Notes under the pieces: generated by a model
Databases searched by the model: none
What the model saw: the letters and a program-made list of their open reading frames with translations, nothing else
Told to the model about the DNA's origin: nothing
Part shown: positions 48,036 to 58,918 of the stretch, one piece after another
Layout: the number at the start of each line of letters is the position of its first letter
Numbering within the stretch: the stretch's first letter is position 1
Origin: Hydractinia symbiolongicarpus
Taxonomy: Eukaryota; Cnidaria; Hydrozoa; Anthoathecata; Hydractiniidae
Assembly: GCF_029227915.1 (NCBI RefSeq)
Contig: NC_079888.1
Coordinates: forward strand, 2,181,001 to 2,245,000
Length of the DNA stretch: 64,000 bases
Direction: 5' to 3'
Position numbers and translations under genes: made by a program

Positions 48036-48780
48036 ATTGTGTTCGTATCTCTTGTTCGTTTTGTCTGCATTTGTGAGCCACCGTATGATGCAAAGCTCTT
48101 TTTCGTGTTTTCTTTATTATCGTTATAGTCTCATAGATAGCGTCCAAAAATCATCCCTAAAAAACAAAATGCAAAAAAATGGCCGAATAAAAGAAAATCA
48201 CCAAAAAGATTTGGCCGATAAAAAAATCGACAAAAAATGTTAGTTGGCAAAAAATATTAGTCACTTTTACCGACTTTGTTTTTACTGATAATTGTCTTTC
48301 TGCTCTGTCTTCTCCCAAAACTAGCCCAAAACACCCTAAAGCAGGCAGTAAAAAAGGTTGTGAGAACAACCTCAAACACTTCAAGTTCCCATAGTTGGAG
48401 TTGGTGTCCGAGTTGGATAAGAAAGAATATTGTACATTGAAAGTTGAAAAAATATCAGGTAACAAAATAACATACGTTGTCTAAAATAACAAGAAAGGGA
48501 AATACAATTGGTTGTTCAAGGTTTTACACGTTATAATGCGACAAAATTATTCAAAGTAGCTAACCGGATCAAGTATGTGGAAGAGTTCAATGAAGTGTAA
48601 CCATAATCATGCATTACTTCCGCTTACACTGATAATTATTTAAAAAGATATATTAATTATGTTGTTAATTTATTATTGCAACTGAAAAACTTTAACACAA
48701 GGCAAGAGACTTTAGATAGCTACTGGTGAGAGTTTATGATAAAAACATACAGAAGAGAAGAGAAAAAGGATTTAGTTAAA

Positions 48781-50601
48781 ATGGAGCTTGTTGTGTATCT
48801 TCTTGTTGTGTATCTTCTTATATCAACATTCAGTCTTTGTGCAGGTTTGTATATCTTTCCAATTGTTTTGTGGACGTTGCAAGTAGATTTTTCGACGGAA
48901 CTCAAAAAGGTCGACTTCAGATACTAAAAACATGTGGAAATACAATTGTTGTATAACTTTACGAGGCAAACGTAACGAGTGTCTTAGAAGTTTAAAATCT
49001 ACCATCAGAATCTTTTAAGGTTGTGAATACTTTACGGAGAGAAAATTTCGCGAAAAAACGAATGCGTGATTAAATCTATTTTGCGTAAAATAATATTTTG
49101 CGTTTAACTTGAAAAGTTAATTTCAAGTGGAATAAACTTTGGCGATTTTAGGTTTTTGTGCAACTTATTTCACTAAATATTTTTAGAATTGTGACAAATA
49201 AAACAGAGGTTTGTTTACATTAATTCTCATTAGAAACTTATTTATTTAAAATACAGTGATTATAATTTTTTTTACACTGGTCTTGAAGGGAAGTCTTTCC
49301 TCCAAGCACTGGTGTATGTCCACGCCAATTATTTTGTGATGCTTATAAAATGTTCAATATGTTGAGCAAAAAAATGAGAATTTGACTGTGAAATTATGAA
49401 AATAAAATTTATTAGAAGATCAATTGAGGCTGAAAGGGCATACCTAGCATTACATTCAAGACTCCGTTGTGTTTGTTCATTCAGGTCAATTCCGCAAAGG
49501 TTGTTTTATGGAACAAAATGTTGGGCCTTGTCGTGCACATTTAACCAGATATTATCATAACCCAGAAACAGGTAAATGTGAGACGTTCCAATTTGGTGGT
49601 TGTAATCCCAACTTGAACAACTTTGTAAAGTTAGAAGAATGCCAAGAAGTTTGTGAAGGTAAGGAACTGCCATGGCAGGTTAAATCTACGCAAGCATGGA
49701 GTCAAAAACTCCGATAACCGAGCATTTCAATATTTTATAACTTTCACACCAACTCGCCATGAATCGTTTCTCTGAGTTTAAAATAGGGGTGTTTAAACGA
49801 CAAATTCTTTGAAGTATTTGTTAAAATTGACGTCACATCAATGGACAGAATGGACATGTTGCCATAGAGCTTCCGATAAAAGAGATACTACTGTTCTTAA
49901 CCTTACCGCACCTCAACTTGTTGCCATTAATTTTTGTCTGCCAACGATTGGTCATATACTTTTTTTTCCAGCATTCTTCAACCTATCCCAAGAATTCTAT
50001 AAGTTTATACCTGTCCTGATGTAAAAAATCTAAAAGGTTCCTGGAAACGAGGTTCATTTTTTCTCTTCCATACAGCAAAACGTTCAGACTGTCAACACGG
50101 AAAGGATGAAGGTTGGTGTGCGAAAAAATTGAAGCGATATTACTACAACAGTGAGAGTGGAAAATGCGAGAAATTCATTTACAAAGGATGCGAAGGGAAC
50201 AGAAATAATTTTAAAACGAAAAATGCTTGCGAGAACGTCTGCAGAGGTGGGGGAATTTTTCTCTTTTTTGTCTGCTCACATGTTTTTTTAAGAAATCAAG
50301 CTAACTAATAAAAGTGGAGGCAACTAGTCAGTTTTTTATAAAGCGGTTTCTTACAAAAAAAACGTATAACGAAGCTTACTACCTAAACTCGTCCCCAGGT
50401 CTTCTTGACTGACGAAGTTTACTATCAACTATCATTTATCTCCAGGTTTTTCTGTTAAACATAGTTTGCTACTAGAACTTGTCCCAGGTTTTCTTGTTTG
50501 CAATCTGTTTTTTCCAAAACTCGTCCCCAGGTCTTTTTCCTTTTTTAGTATGTAGAGTGTCTTTGTTTTTGTCTTCAGATGGATCGACAAGTCACCATTA
50601 A
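48781..50601 (+). CDS. Secreted protein with two Kunitz/BPTI domains
   Basis: Four exons, 48781-48844, 49485-49658, 50076-50246 and 50579-50601, each intron in phase 1 as is usual for Kunitz modules; 143 residues. Exon 1 encodes a signal peptide (MELVVYLLVVYLLISTFSLC); an in-frame Met 15 codons upstream would only add a charged leader. Domain 1 has all six Cys (CFMEQNVGPCRA...FQFGGC...CQEVC) with Arg in the P1 position after the second Cys, typical of trypsin-like protease inhibitors. Domain 2 also has six Cys (CQHGKDEGWCAKK...IYKGC...CENVC) but Ala at P1 and KGCEGN in place of GGCxGN, suggesting a different target or no inhibition. A short DGSTSHH tail ends the protein. Kunitz proteins in cnidarians act as protease inhibitors and some occur in venom; nothing here decides between these roles. 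Confidence 0.9.
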
Positions 50602-50689
50602 AAAACATGGAGTCGCCGACGCAAGAAAGAAAATAGTTGACATCAGACTACGTGTTTGTTCTATGTTCGAATTGGTGTTGTACGCTAAC

Positions 50690-51910
50690 AACGTGCATAG
50701 GATTTCCTAAAATTACTTCTACTTGTGTTTTCAATGTAGCTGAGGTCACCATGCTGAGAATATGCTTGTTATATAATGTTCTTCCATCTGGAAATTAAAT
50801 TCATAGGCCTTTAAAAAAATGTGTATTTCATTTGCGGGATAATAAAAAGAAATTGATAACAGAATTTATGGTTGTTATGTTTTGTTCTAAGTTATGCAAG
50901 CATGCAACCTCGTCCCAAGGGCATACTGTTCGCATCCCCGTCCCGATGCCAGAACATATACAAGATATCCTGCGGACGAGGTTGTGCAATATGATTATTC
51001 GTGTTATTAATTACCCTCTGGTATTCTCAATTGACCAGACGCAACTTTAGCATTAGTTCAGAATAAGCAAAAAAATCTTTATTTTTGCACAGATTATTTA
51101 GGTGAATTTTTATCAATGGACTGTGTGCAAACATGGAAAAACAGGTATAGTATGACTTCCCAAAAAATATTTTTTAAGGCAAACATCATTATCCGAAAAA
51201 CACCCACGAAAATTGAAAACAAAAATTTCAGTGGAAAATGATATTTCTTTAAACATTATCTACATTGAATAATATAAATATTATCATGTCATGATCAAGC
51301 GAGTTTATTCTAGGCTACGTTTCGACAGCTGCACACAAATATTTATTTTACGTCCAATCAGTTGAGCGTCATTGCTTACTTAAAAATAAAAAAAACTTTA
51401 AAACGTAAAAAAAAAAATATTTTAGCATGGTTTTCTATAAGGCAGTTGGCAAATCCGCGAAATTTCGGCCATTTCGCTGCTCTTTTGGAGGGAAAAGGGG
51501 TGAATTTATGGAAATTTTGAAAAATAATTAATTTGATTTCTCATTAAAATTACAGCTGTCGTAAGAATCTACCGTGAATTGTCAGGATATTAATATTTGA
51601 AATTTTTTCCGTCTAAAACCTTTTTAATATCTGATAGACTCAGCTGAACAACCGAGACAAACTCTGAACCATTGGGACTGTCTGTATATGTGCTAGTGTT
51701 ACAACCCAGCCATTCATCATGCACCATGTAGCCCACACCTAGCCCATTTGGAACAACAGGTGCAAATCCGTCCGTTTGAATGTGGGGCGAAAAAACAGTA
51801 CTTGTTAAAATGATAATATGGTTCATATTTTTATGTGCTTCGTCAGCAAAAAATTCGACTTCTTTACCAGACTTCTCAGCTGAATATTTTAAACAGATTA
51901 GACAATAATT
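50690..51910. repeat. Inverted copy of block A, including the CPT2 last exon
   Basis: Inverse of 40640-41880. It begins about 90 bases after the Kunitz stop codon, so that gene's 3' region abuts the breakpoint. It contains a hairpin (50909-50985) with CCTCGTCCCAAGGGCAT and its near complement. Confidence 0.8.
51590..51905 (-). pseudogene. CPT2: Duplicated CPT2 terminal exon (orphan)
   Basis: The minus-strand frame reads [20 protein letters not shown], then ...[20 protein letters not shown]..., ending [11 protein letters not shown] and a stop, almost the same as the last exon of CPT2. The first residues of that exon (GQGFDRHL) and its acceptor are missing, and no other CPT2 exon accompanies it. 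The frame is still open, so the copy is fairly young or conversion has kept it similar. A 25-base match to early CPT2 intron 11 (near 38495; CGAAATCATT.AATTGTGTCA) lies at about 51930-51965. Confidence 0.9.
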
Positions 51911-52369
51911 TGACAATTTTTACGAACGCCGAAAAAAATAATGACACAATTGAATGATTTCGACCAAGCTAGAACTTTAGAGCTGAATTTGAATTTGCCG
52001 TAAAGTTTTTATTTTGTTGTGACGTTTGCGGGTCACCCGTGGCCAGGATGATTCACACATTATGCACATGACCAAAACCAACAGCCATTTGTCGTCATGT
52101 CGTAATCGCACTAGAAATGTAACTGAAACCAAAGTTGCACTTTTAGATATAATTCACTGACTATCAAGTTATCCTACAGCTTATGTTTATTTACTTTTCT
52201 TATTATCTATCAATATAGAAAACATATTAACAAGTATATTTAATCACTTTCTGTATTGCTAGTCAGAATTTAAAGTACGTTTTCCTTTAAAAACAATCTC
52301 CTAATACCAGTCCGTGTTTTACCATGCTGTGTTGTTTCTATAAACAAAAAATATGGCTGCTACGGTCCG

Positions 52370-52745
52370 ACCAAGAGATAGCTCGGTCGCCAGATCAGCA
52401 GAGCATTGTTCCCTTACTTTCCCCTAAAGTCAGGTAGCTAGGTATATAGTTTTTTTTCTCATTTTCTAGTTATCTTTTTAGCTTTCCGAATTGCAAGCTA
52501 AAAAACTAACAGGATCTCCTCTGCTATTAATTTAAAAAATTGGAATTTTATGTGATGGGGAATTCAATTGCTATAATAGTAAAGTATATAGCTAGCTAGC
52601 TAGAGGCTAGCTACACAATGCGATATACAATATACGCTATATATTTCTTTTTTTCATAAAGTTAAAATGCTTCCTTCTCCCATGGCTGGTAAAAGTTAGC
52701 TGGCTGCATGCTAACCATTAAGGAGCCAGTGTTTAATTTTGCTAT
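52370..52745. repeat. Inverted copy of block D
   Basis: Inverse of 44140-44475; starts at CGACCAAGAGATAGCTCGGT and includes TAGCTAGCTAGC runs. In this arm it lies next to block A, not block C. Confidence 0.8.
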
Positions 52746-55365
52746 CAAAACTCGCTAGCGTGCTGCTTTCCTGAAATACTTTCCAATCCTAAAAGTATTA
52801 TGTATGTGGTAAGATATATAAAATATACCACATATTTTGGAAAACACCAAAACTGCCCTCTTTCCAAGGTAATAAATTTATTAGCCTAGCCATGTTCAGT
52901 AACAAACAAATGAATGGGCATGCCATCTGCTCTGCTTCCTTTATTAGTATTGATCATCACTGTTTATAGCACAATAAGCTGCATGCCATAAAAAGTACAG
53001 GTGTTTTAAGGTGATTAAAAAAAAAATTCAATTGCTTGCTTAAAAATTATATAGCACAGCACCAATTTTGTATCTTCTTGGAACCTTATAAGAACCTAGG
53101 CAGTCTTTTTCAGGAGAGGCGTGCAATCGCACGCGCCCGCCTTGGCACATGCCTAAATCGTTTCAGGTGTGTGATTAATCGCACGCCTCAAAAGTAAATA
53201 TTAAGTTTTCAAAACCAACCTATAAAATCCATTTTGTAGTGTGCTATGCAGCCCTCGAAATAATTTCTGCGGACTCGTCAGATAAAATGTCCACAATATT
53301 TCCAGTTTGGTCGGACATGTCCATAGCTTGTTTCAAACAAAACGTTCGATAGATTTCTGTCTTGGTCAGACACTTTTTTATTGGATAGTCCTGGTCCTTT
53401 TAATCCACGAGCAAGCGTATTCATAGACAACCTGACCATCCTAGCAAATTCACTGACTCCTGACATGCAGTTTAAAGAACTACGTAGACATAGATCTCTT
53501 TTGCCTGGCCCCTTTGTTGTTGGTAACCAGGTCTTACATAAGAAATCCAGTCATGCGGATCCGGAGGTGAACGCCAACGAAGCATGGATAAAGAAAGTCT
53601 GCAAAGCTGCACTTTTATATAAGCGGAATAGACATTTCATCATGGATTTAATTGTATAGATAATTTCTTCGTTTGACAAAACAATTGGAGACCATAGCAA
53701 GTATGAGTTTAATTTTTTTCTTTATGCCACAAGTGTTATTTTTATTCAAACAATTTTAAAAACGAAACCCATGTGTAGTATAATTTTTTTTTATGTGTAT
53801 AATATAAATTTCGTAAAATGTAGCTGCACTTTCTGAAGGAATTTTTAAGTTTTATTTAGGCCACGTGCATAAAGATTTTTATAATTTGCAAAATAAGCAA
53901 TAAATTTATGATAATGACAGGATAGTCATGCATACTATTTCGGACATGTAGAAAAGGAAGTTAAGATTGAGAAAGTTGCTATACGTAGACCTCAATCATC
54001 GTGTTTTGGGTTCACGATTTCTACTGCAAAATGAATGCGCAACAAAGATTAACCTTGGAGCATGTATCGCACGCGGAACATCCTTTGCACCTTGCCTTTC
54101 CTAGTCGTTGCAGAAGTGTTATACATTAACAGTACGACGTTCACCCTTGTATCCCATTGTTCCTGCACATATATAACTTTGACAAAAATCATAAAAGCAG
54201 ATATATATACTATGAATGCACATACAAACTTTTTCAAAAGTTTGTTAGAACAGAATTGTCCAGCTGTGTTTTAAAAAACTAATTGCTATGGTTGTGAAGC
54301 AACAACAAAAATAACAACATGCTATGTATAGAAGTATATTTCTCTTTCTCCTTTCATGTTAACTATACTTGAGTTTGGGGAAAGGGGGATGATGTCAGGT
54401 TCGGTATCGGGGAGTCCTAAATCAGATGCGTGTGTTTTCAACCTTACCCTTAGGACGTATATATCTTGCGGAAATGTCTGTGTCTCTTAATGAAACGCTA
54501 ACTCACCTGGGGTGTCTCACGTGGCAGTACCTCATTTCTTGTACCGAATCTTGTGAAAGCGCCTGCATCTCAGCAACCCCTCAGCGAATCTTGTGGAATT
54601 GCCTACATCTCAGCAAATCTTGTGAAAACGCCTACACTTAGCAAATCTCGTGGATATGCCTACATATCAGTAACTCTTTTATAATTACCTACATCTCAGC
54701 AAATCTCATGGAAATGCCTGCATCTCAACAACTCCCACTCTTTGGTACAATAACAGTTGTAAACATTGATGCCATGCATGAAGTGATTGATGTTACATAA
54801 AAACAAAACAAAATATTAAAAAGTGGTGGATGGGTGGGCAAAGCAAACTGTCAACAATGAATTATAGGGGAAACTAGTTGACTTTAGTTGCTCCTATTTA
54901 TTGACTATGACAGCTAATCTGGGAGCCCAGATCTACCACAGTCCTGGGCAGCACCTTTAAAGCCTGCAACACTAGTGTCCATGCTCTGTGACCACCCTTC
55001 ACTGGCCTACCATCTTGTATTTGGATAAACATTGGGCTTATACTGACACTAGAGTAAGCCTCTCAACATTTGATGCTGTTTGTGTTAGCCATTTGAAACT
55101 GAGCATAATTCATAGTCTATACTGCAATCAGACAAGTTGCATATTGCCTTTGGTAAGCCATCCAACCATCCAACCATCATCCTTCTTGAACAACCAAGCT
55201 TGCACAACAAATCTTATAAAATGGCGCTTCATCACAGCAGATTATAGACCCAAAGGATCATTAGTGTACCTTGTGATATTTCCAGTCACAGTTTGCTGAC
55301 CAAAGTTTGGTACTATATTTTCAATTATTTTCGAGTTATAAATTGTTATAATAACGTTTTTTTCT
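52746..55365. other. Intergenic region without a firm gene
   Basis: At 53381-53659 (+) a 92-codon frame contains LLPGPFVVGNQVLHKKSSHA and KKVCKAALLYKRNR. Just before it, 53230-53340 has on the minus strand GGACATGTCCGACCAAACTG and AATATTGTGGACATTTTATC. Neither matches a family I know; they may be pieces of a repeat or retroelement. No other candidate genes are seen. Confidence 0.35.
54555..54740. repeat. Tandem repeat, about 34 bp
   Basis: Five or so diverged copies of GCCTACATCTCAGCAAATCT followed by (C/T)GTGGAAAT(T/G). Confidence 0.65.
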
Positions 55366-55722
55366 TGGTGTGGCACCATATATTAGTGGTTAAAGCTCTT
55401 GTACTCTGTGGGGTAGACCGGGGTTCGATTCCTCTTGACGGCAATTCAACATGGGTGAGTGAATGTTACAATAGCCCCGGGTTAACCCAAGCCATGTGAG
55501 GGAAATTGGGGAGATGGCACACTGTGTGGGCCGTTGGATGTTACCGGGAGTTGTCTAGTAGAGCGCAGGCCTTAATTGGGTCTGCATAGCTCAAAATGAG
55601 CATCAAATACTCTGGGACTCTCCATCTAAGCCATGGTCCCTCCTGGAAATAATAGACATAGGTATATCCCTCGATATTTGTGAGGCTAGCCATGTAAGAT
55701 ATGCACATCTATCTATCTATCT
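55366..55722 (+). mobile_element. tRNA-derived SINE, plus-strand copy
   Basis: A box-like TTAGTGGTTAAAGC (about 55383), B box GGTTCGATTCC (55422-55432), a conserved body (ATAGCCCCGGGTTAACCC, GGGGAGATGGCACACTGTGT, TCCTGGAAATAATAGACA) and a (TCTA)n tail. It is the more complete of two copies in the window; the other is at 1676-2020. Confidence 0.85.
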
Positions 55723-55937
55723 TCTCTCCAGAGAATACAATTTTACTTGTTTTTTACATCCTAGTACAAAAAGCCAGGGATTTCAAGGATTTATCTGGTG
55801 AAGTTTATTTGGACCATTTCTATCTCCTGTATATATGTGTCCTTTCAGTAGTTAAGATCATAATTGGGAACAACCGTCTAGAAGAGGAATTACTAATGAT
55901 TACTATAGAGTCAGCATTATTATTTGCATTTACAGTT

Positions 55938-56032
55938 ATACAACAACATAACACCTAAGTCCTTCACAGTGTATTTGTTAATCACTAATCTTGTTTGTTA
56001 ATCTTTTCCAACGAGTTGTTTATATTATACAG
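55938..56032. repeat. Inverted copy of block C
   Basis: Inverse of 43990-44078, nearly identical over about 85 bases (CCTAAGTCCTTCACAGTGTA ... CTTTTCCAACGAGTTGTTTA). Confidence 0.85.
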
Positions 56033-56164
56033 ATAGTGGTTTCAAAAACTGTATTCTCATAACTTAGGTGTCCAAACTTACACCCATTTACTTTCATGTT
56101 ATTATCATCTGCCCATAAATTATATTTAAATGACTTTAAAGGTGTCCATTCACCTATTTCAGTA

Positions 56165-57640
56165 TGTGCGTGTTATCTGCAAAGCTTGATAACAATGAAT
56201 ATTTTATGTTTTGATTGATATTGATATCACCAACCATGATTACAAAAGCAACTGTCCAAGAACAGACCCCTGTGAAACTAAACGTTTATGCTTGGCAGTT
56301 GTCTGTCTTGTTCCTAGGTCAATAAACTTGAAAGCATTCCGAAAGTTGCCTGAATTGCGTTTGCACCTTATCAGCATCCTCATGCTATAGGTTCTATAGT
56401 GATTGATTTTCCTGAACATTTAGCCAACATCTGCATTATATAAACATATAGATTAAATTTTTCATTTATAAACATATAGATTAAATTTATATTTTTTTGT
56501 TTAGTGACACATAATAACATTTTGTTACTTCACCAATTGAACACTTAAACAAATTTACCTCTTGCAGCAGAATAATGAAGAAAACTGATGTCTCAAATGC
56601 ATGTATGTATATTCTTTATTATTATTTTCATGTACTAGATCAACTATAAAAATATAGAAATTCAGTGTGTTTAGAAGGGGCATCGGTGACGTGCTTTTTT
56701 CCCTTAAAAAAGCCAGAGACTATTTCTTTTTTTTAAACAACAAATTGCTTATATTTTGGTCCATAGTTAACCCTCCCCTTTACAAAGTGGGGGGGGGGGG
56801 GGGGGGGGTGGACTTTACAAAACTTTGGAAAATGGGTCGAAATAATTGTTTTAAAATAGGAGTTCTGAACCCCTCCATCAACATATGATGTTGCAGCGAT
56901 GGTAAATTATAGATTGATGTCAATGTTTTTTATTAAATTAAGCCATATATAAGCCATTATATTGCAATTTTAATTTTAAGGCCAAATATAAATTGGAAAT
57001 AAGTGGGAATAACTGACGTCATCTCCTGTGTGGGTAGTTTAGAATCACTAGGACCAAAACAGGAAATGTTTTTTAAAGCTTGGTCAACTCACTAATTTTG
57101 GAACAGACTTGGTGACGAAGTATCATGAAAAAACCAAACAAATATCTCTTTAACGGTTTGTCAAAAGCACATATTCTTATACATTTTCTTCATCAGTGTT
57201 TTAAGTTATACATATTATAGATTGATGTCAATGTTTTTTATTAAATTAAGCCATTATATTGCAATTATAATTTTAAGGCCAAATATAACTTGGAAATGGG
57301 TAGGAATAACTGACGTTATCTCTAGTGTGTGTAATTAGGCTCACTTAGACCAAATGAGGAAATACTTTTTACAGTTGGGTAAACTCACTTATTTCGGAAC
57401 AGACTTGATGACGTATAATCTAAAAACCTTTAAAACAAATATCTTTTAAACAGTTAGTCAAAAGCGCACGATCTTATGCATTTTCTTGATCAATGTTTTA
57501 AGTTCTACATAAAGGCAGCTGGTGAATGATTTTCTGAAAAAAACAATTCCTGTGTATCAACGGTTCATTGCTGACATCAGCAATATACCTTGCTGATCAA
57601 AACCAGATGACTCTATACATTTTCTTGATCAGTGTTTCAA
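56165..57640. repeat. Inverted copy of block B, with tandem units
   Basis: Inverse of 41860-42510, expanded. Two complete units (about 56900-57200 and 57220-57510) and a third piece near 57595-57650 each carry a CATTTTCTT(C/G)ATCA(G/A)TGTTT segment. A run of 20 G near 56789 and other unrelated sequence separate part of it. Confidence 0.75.
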
Positions 57641-58124
57641 GTTCTATACCATAGAGGTAATGGATAAAAGGAAAAAAAATTGGTGGTGGGGTCAACAGGT
57701 TGTTTAGTCATTAAAATTTACAGGACGGATCTTTTCCATTGTTTTTGCCTAAAGTGGATTTTTCACAGGCTGACTGACTAATATGATATTAATACTAAAA
57801 CTTACTGTACGCTACAATTTAGCATTAAATTAACTATAACTGCCAGGTATTATTGCCATTATTTCAACCTTACAAGCTCTTTAATCAAAGATAAGGCCTA
57901 TTTTTTCTTTCCTTTTGAATTACTAAATTGAATTACAGGTTGCAATTTTTTGTAATTTACAAATATTCTTTGTATATATGCTGACAAATTTTGAGAAAAA
58001 GAATTTGGAAAACTCAAATGTTACTGCGGTTTATTATAATCAAGGTATACATACATGCCATGCTTAAGTAGTTTGTACTTTTAAAGCACAATCACACAGT
58101 GTTACGAAAGCAAAAGTAACCCTT

Positions 58125-58755
58125 CAGACAATTTTTTACTAAGCGGTCTAAAACGCACTAAGCGCAGGCGGCTATTGTTTTAAAACAATAGCCTCTTATA
58201 AATCCGCTTTAAATGTTTTTTTTGATTTCCACTTGTCAAAAGCGGCAAAAAGAGCGCATTAACTTTTAAACGACAAAAATGTGTAAACGTTTGACGTAGA
58301 AAATTATTGCTGTTTAAGAAAATAAATCTTCTCAAACTATTGTTGTTGCTGGATGAAGAAAAAGAAAGCAAAACAAAGAAGTATGCAAAAAGGGTTTGGA
58401 TAAGACGGCTGTATCAAGAACGAAAACTAAAAGGACAATTCCATTTTCTCATTCAAGATATGAAATTGTATGACAGTCAACTTTTTTTCAGTAATTTCGT
58501 ATGTCACCCAGGTCATATTTGTGTGTTAGCCAGCCATCTTGAATTAAAAATGATAGTTTTCGTGGCTCTTGTTGTTTATATGACGTGGCCTTGAAGTATT
58601 TTAGTTGGATAGCGCTTTGAAAACGCGCATAAAAGTCGAAGTAGAGTGGACTTTTGAAACCGCGCTGAGCGGACCGCTTTTAACGGGCTTCGGACTGAAA
58701 GGACAATAGCCGCCACGCTCAGCGGGGTCTGGAACGCCTAGTGGAAATTCGGCTT
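58125..58755. mobile_element. PIF/Harbinger-type element, non-autonomous remnant
   Basis: The left end (ACTAAGCGGTCTAAAACGCA ... GCGGCTATTG) and the right end, read on the minus strand (ACTAGGCGTTCCAGACCCCG ... GCGGCTATTG), are imperfect inverted repeats. The interior keeps the start of a Harbinger nuclease-like frame. It lies about 160 bases upstream of the first visible CFAP100 exon. Confidence 0.65.
58307..58594 (+). pseudogene. Harbinger (HARBI1-like) nuclease, N-terminal fragment
   Basis: The frame holds RVWIRRLYQERKLKGQFHFL followed by IQDMKLYDSQLFF, the characteristic stretch before the catalytic core in PIF/Harbinger nucleases. The catalytic domain itself is absent, and the frame drifts into unrelated sequence after about 58500. 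Confidence 0.7.
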
Positions 58756-58918
58756 TAAAAATACTACCATCACTTTTCATATGACAATATTACCATATTT
58801 ACTCACACAGTCATACAAACCAAATGGATTAAGGTTTTTGCATGATCTACTTGGTATTACTAAAAGCTGTTTATTTGTTTGTTGTTGTTTTATATAGATA
58901 ATTTTTACTTGTTTTTAG

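Noticed and set aside
48781-50601. Calling the Kunitz protein a venom toxin
   Set aside because: Fold and signal peptide alone do not separate toxins from ordinary protease inhibitors; Arg at P1 points to inhibition.
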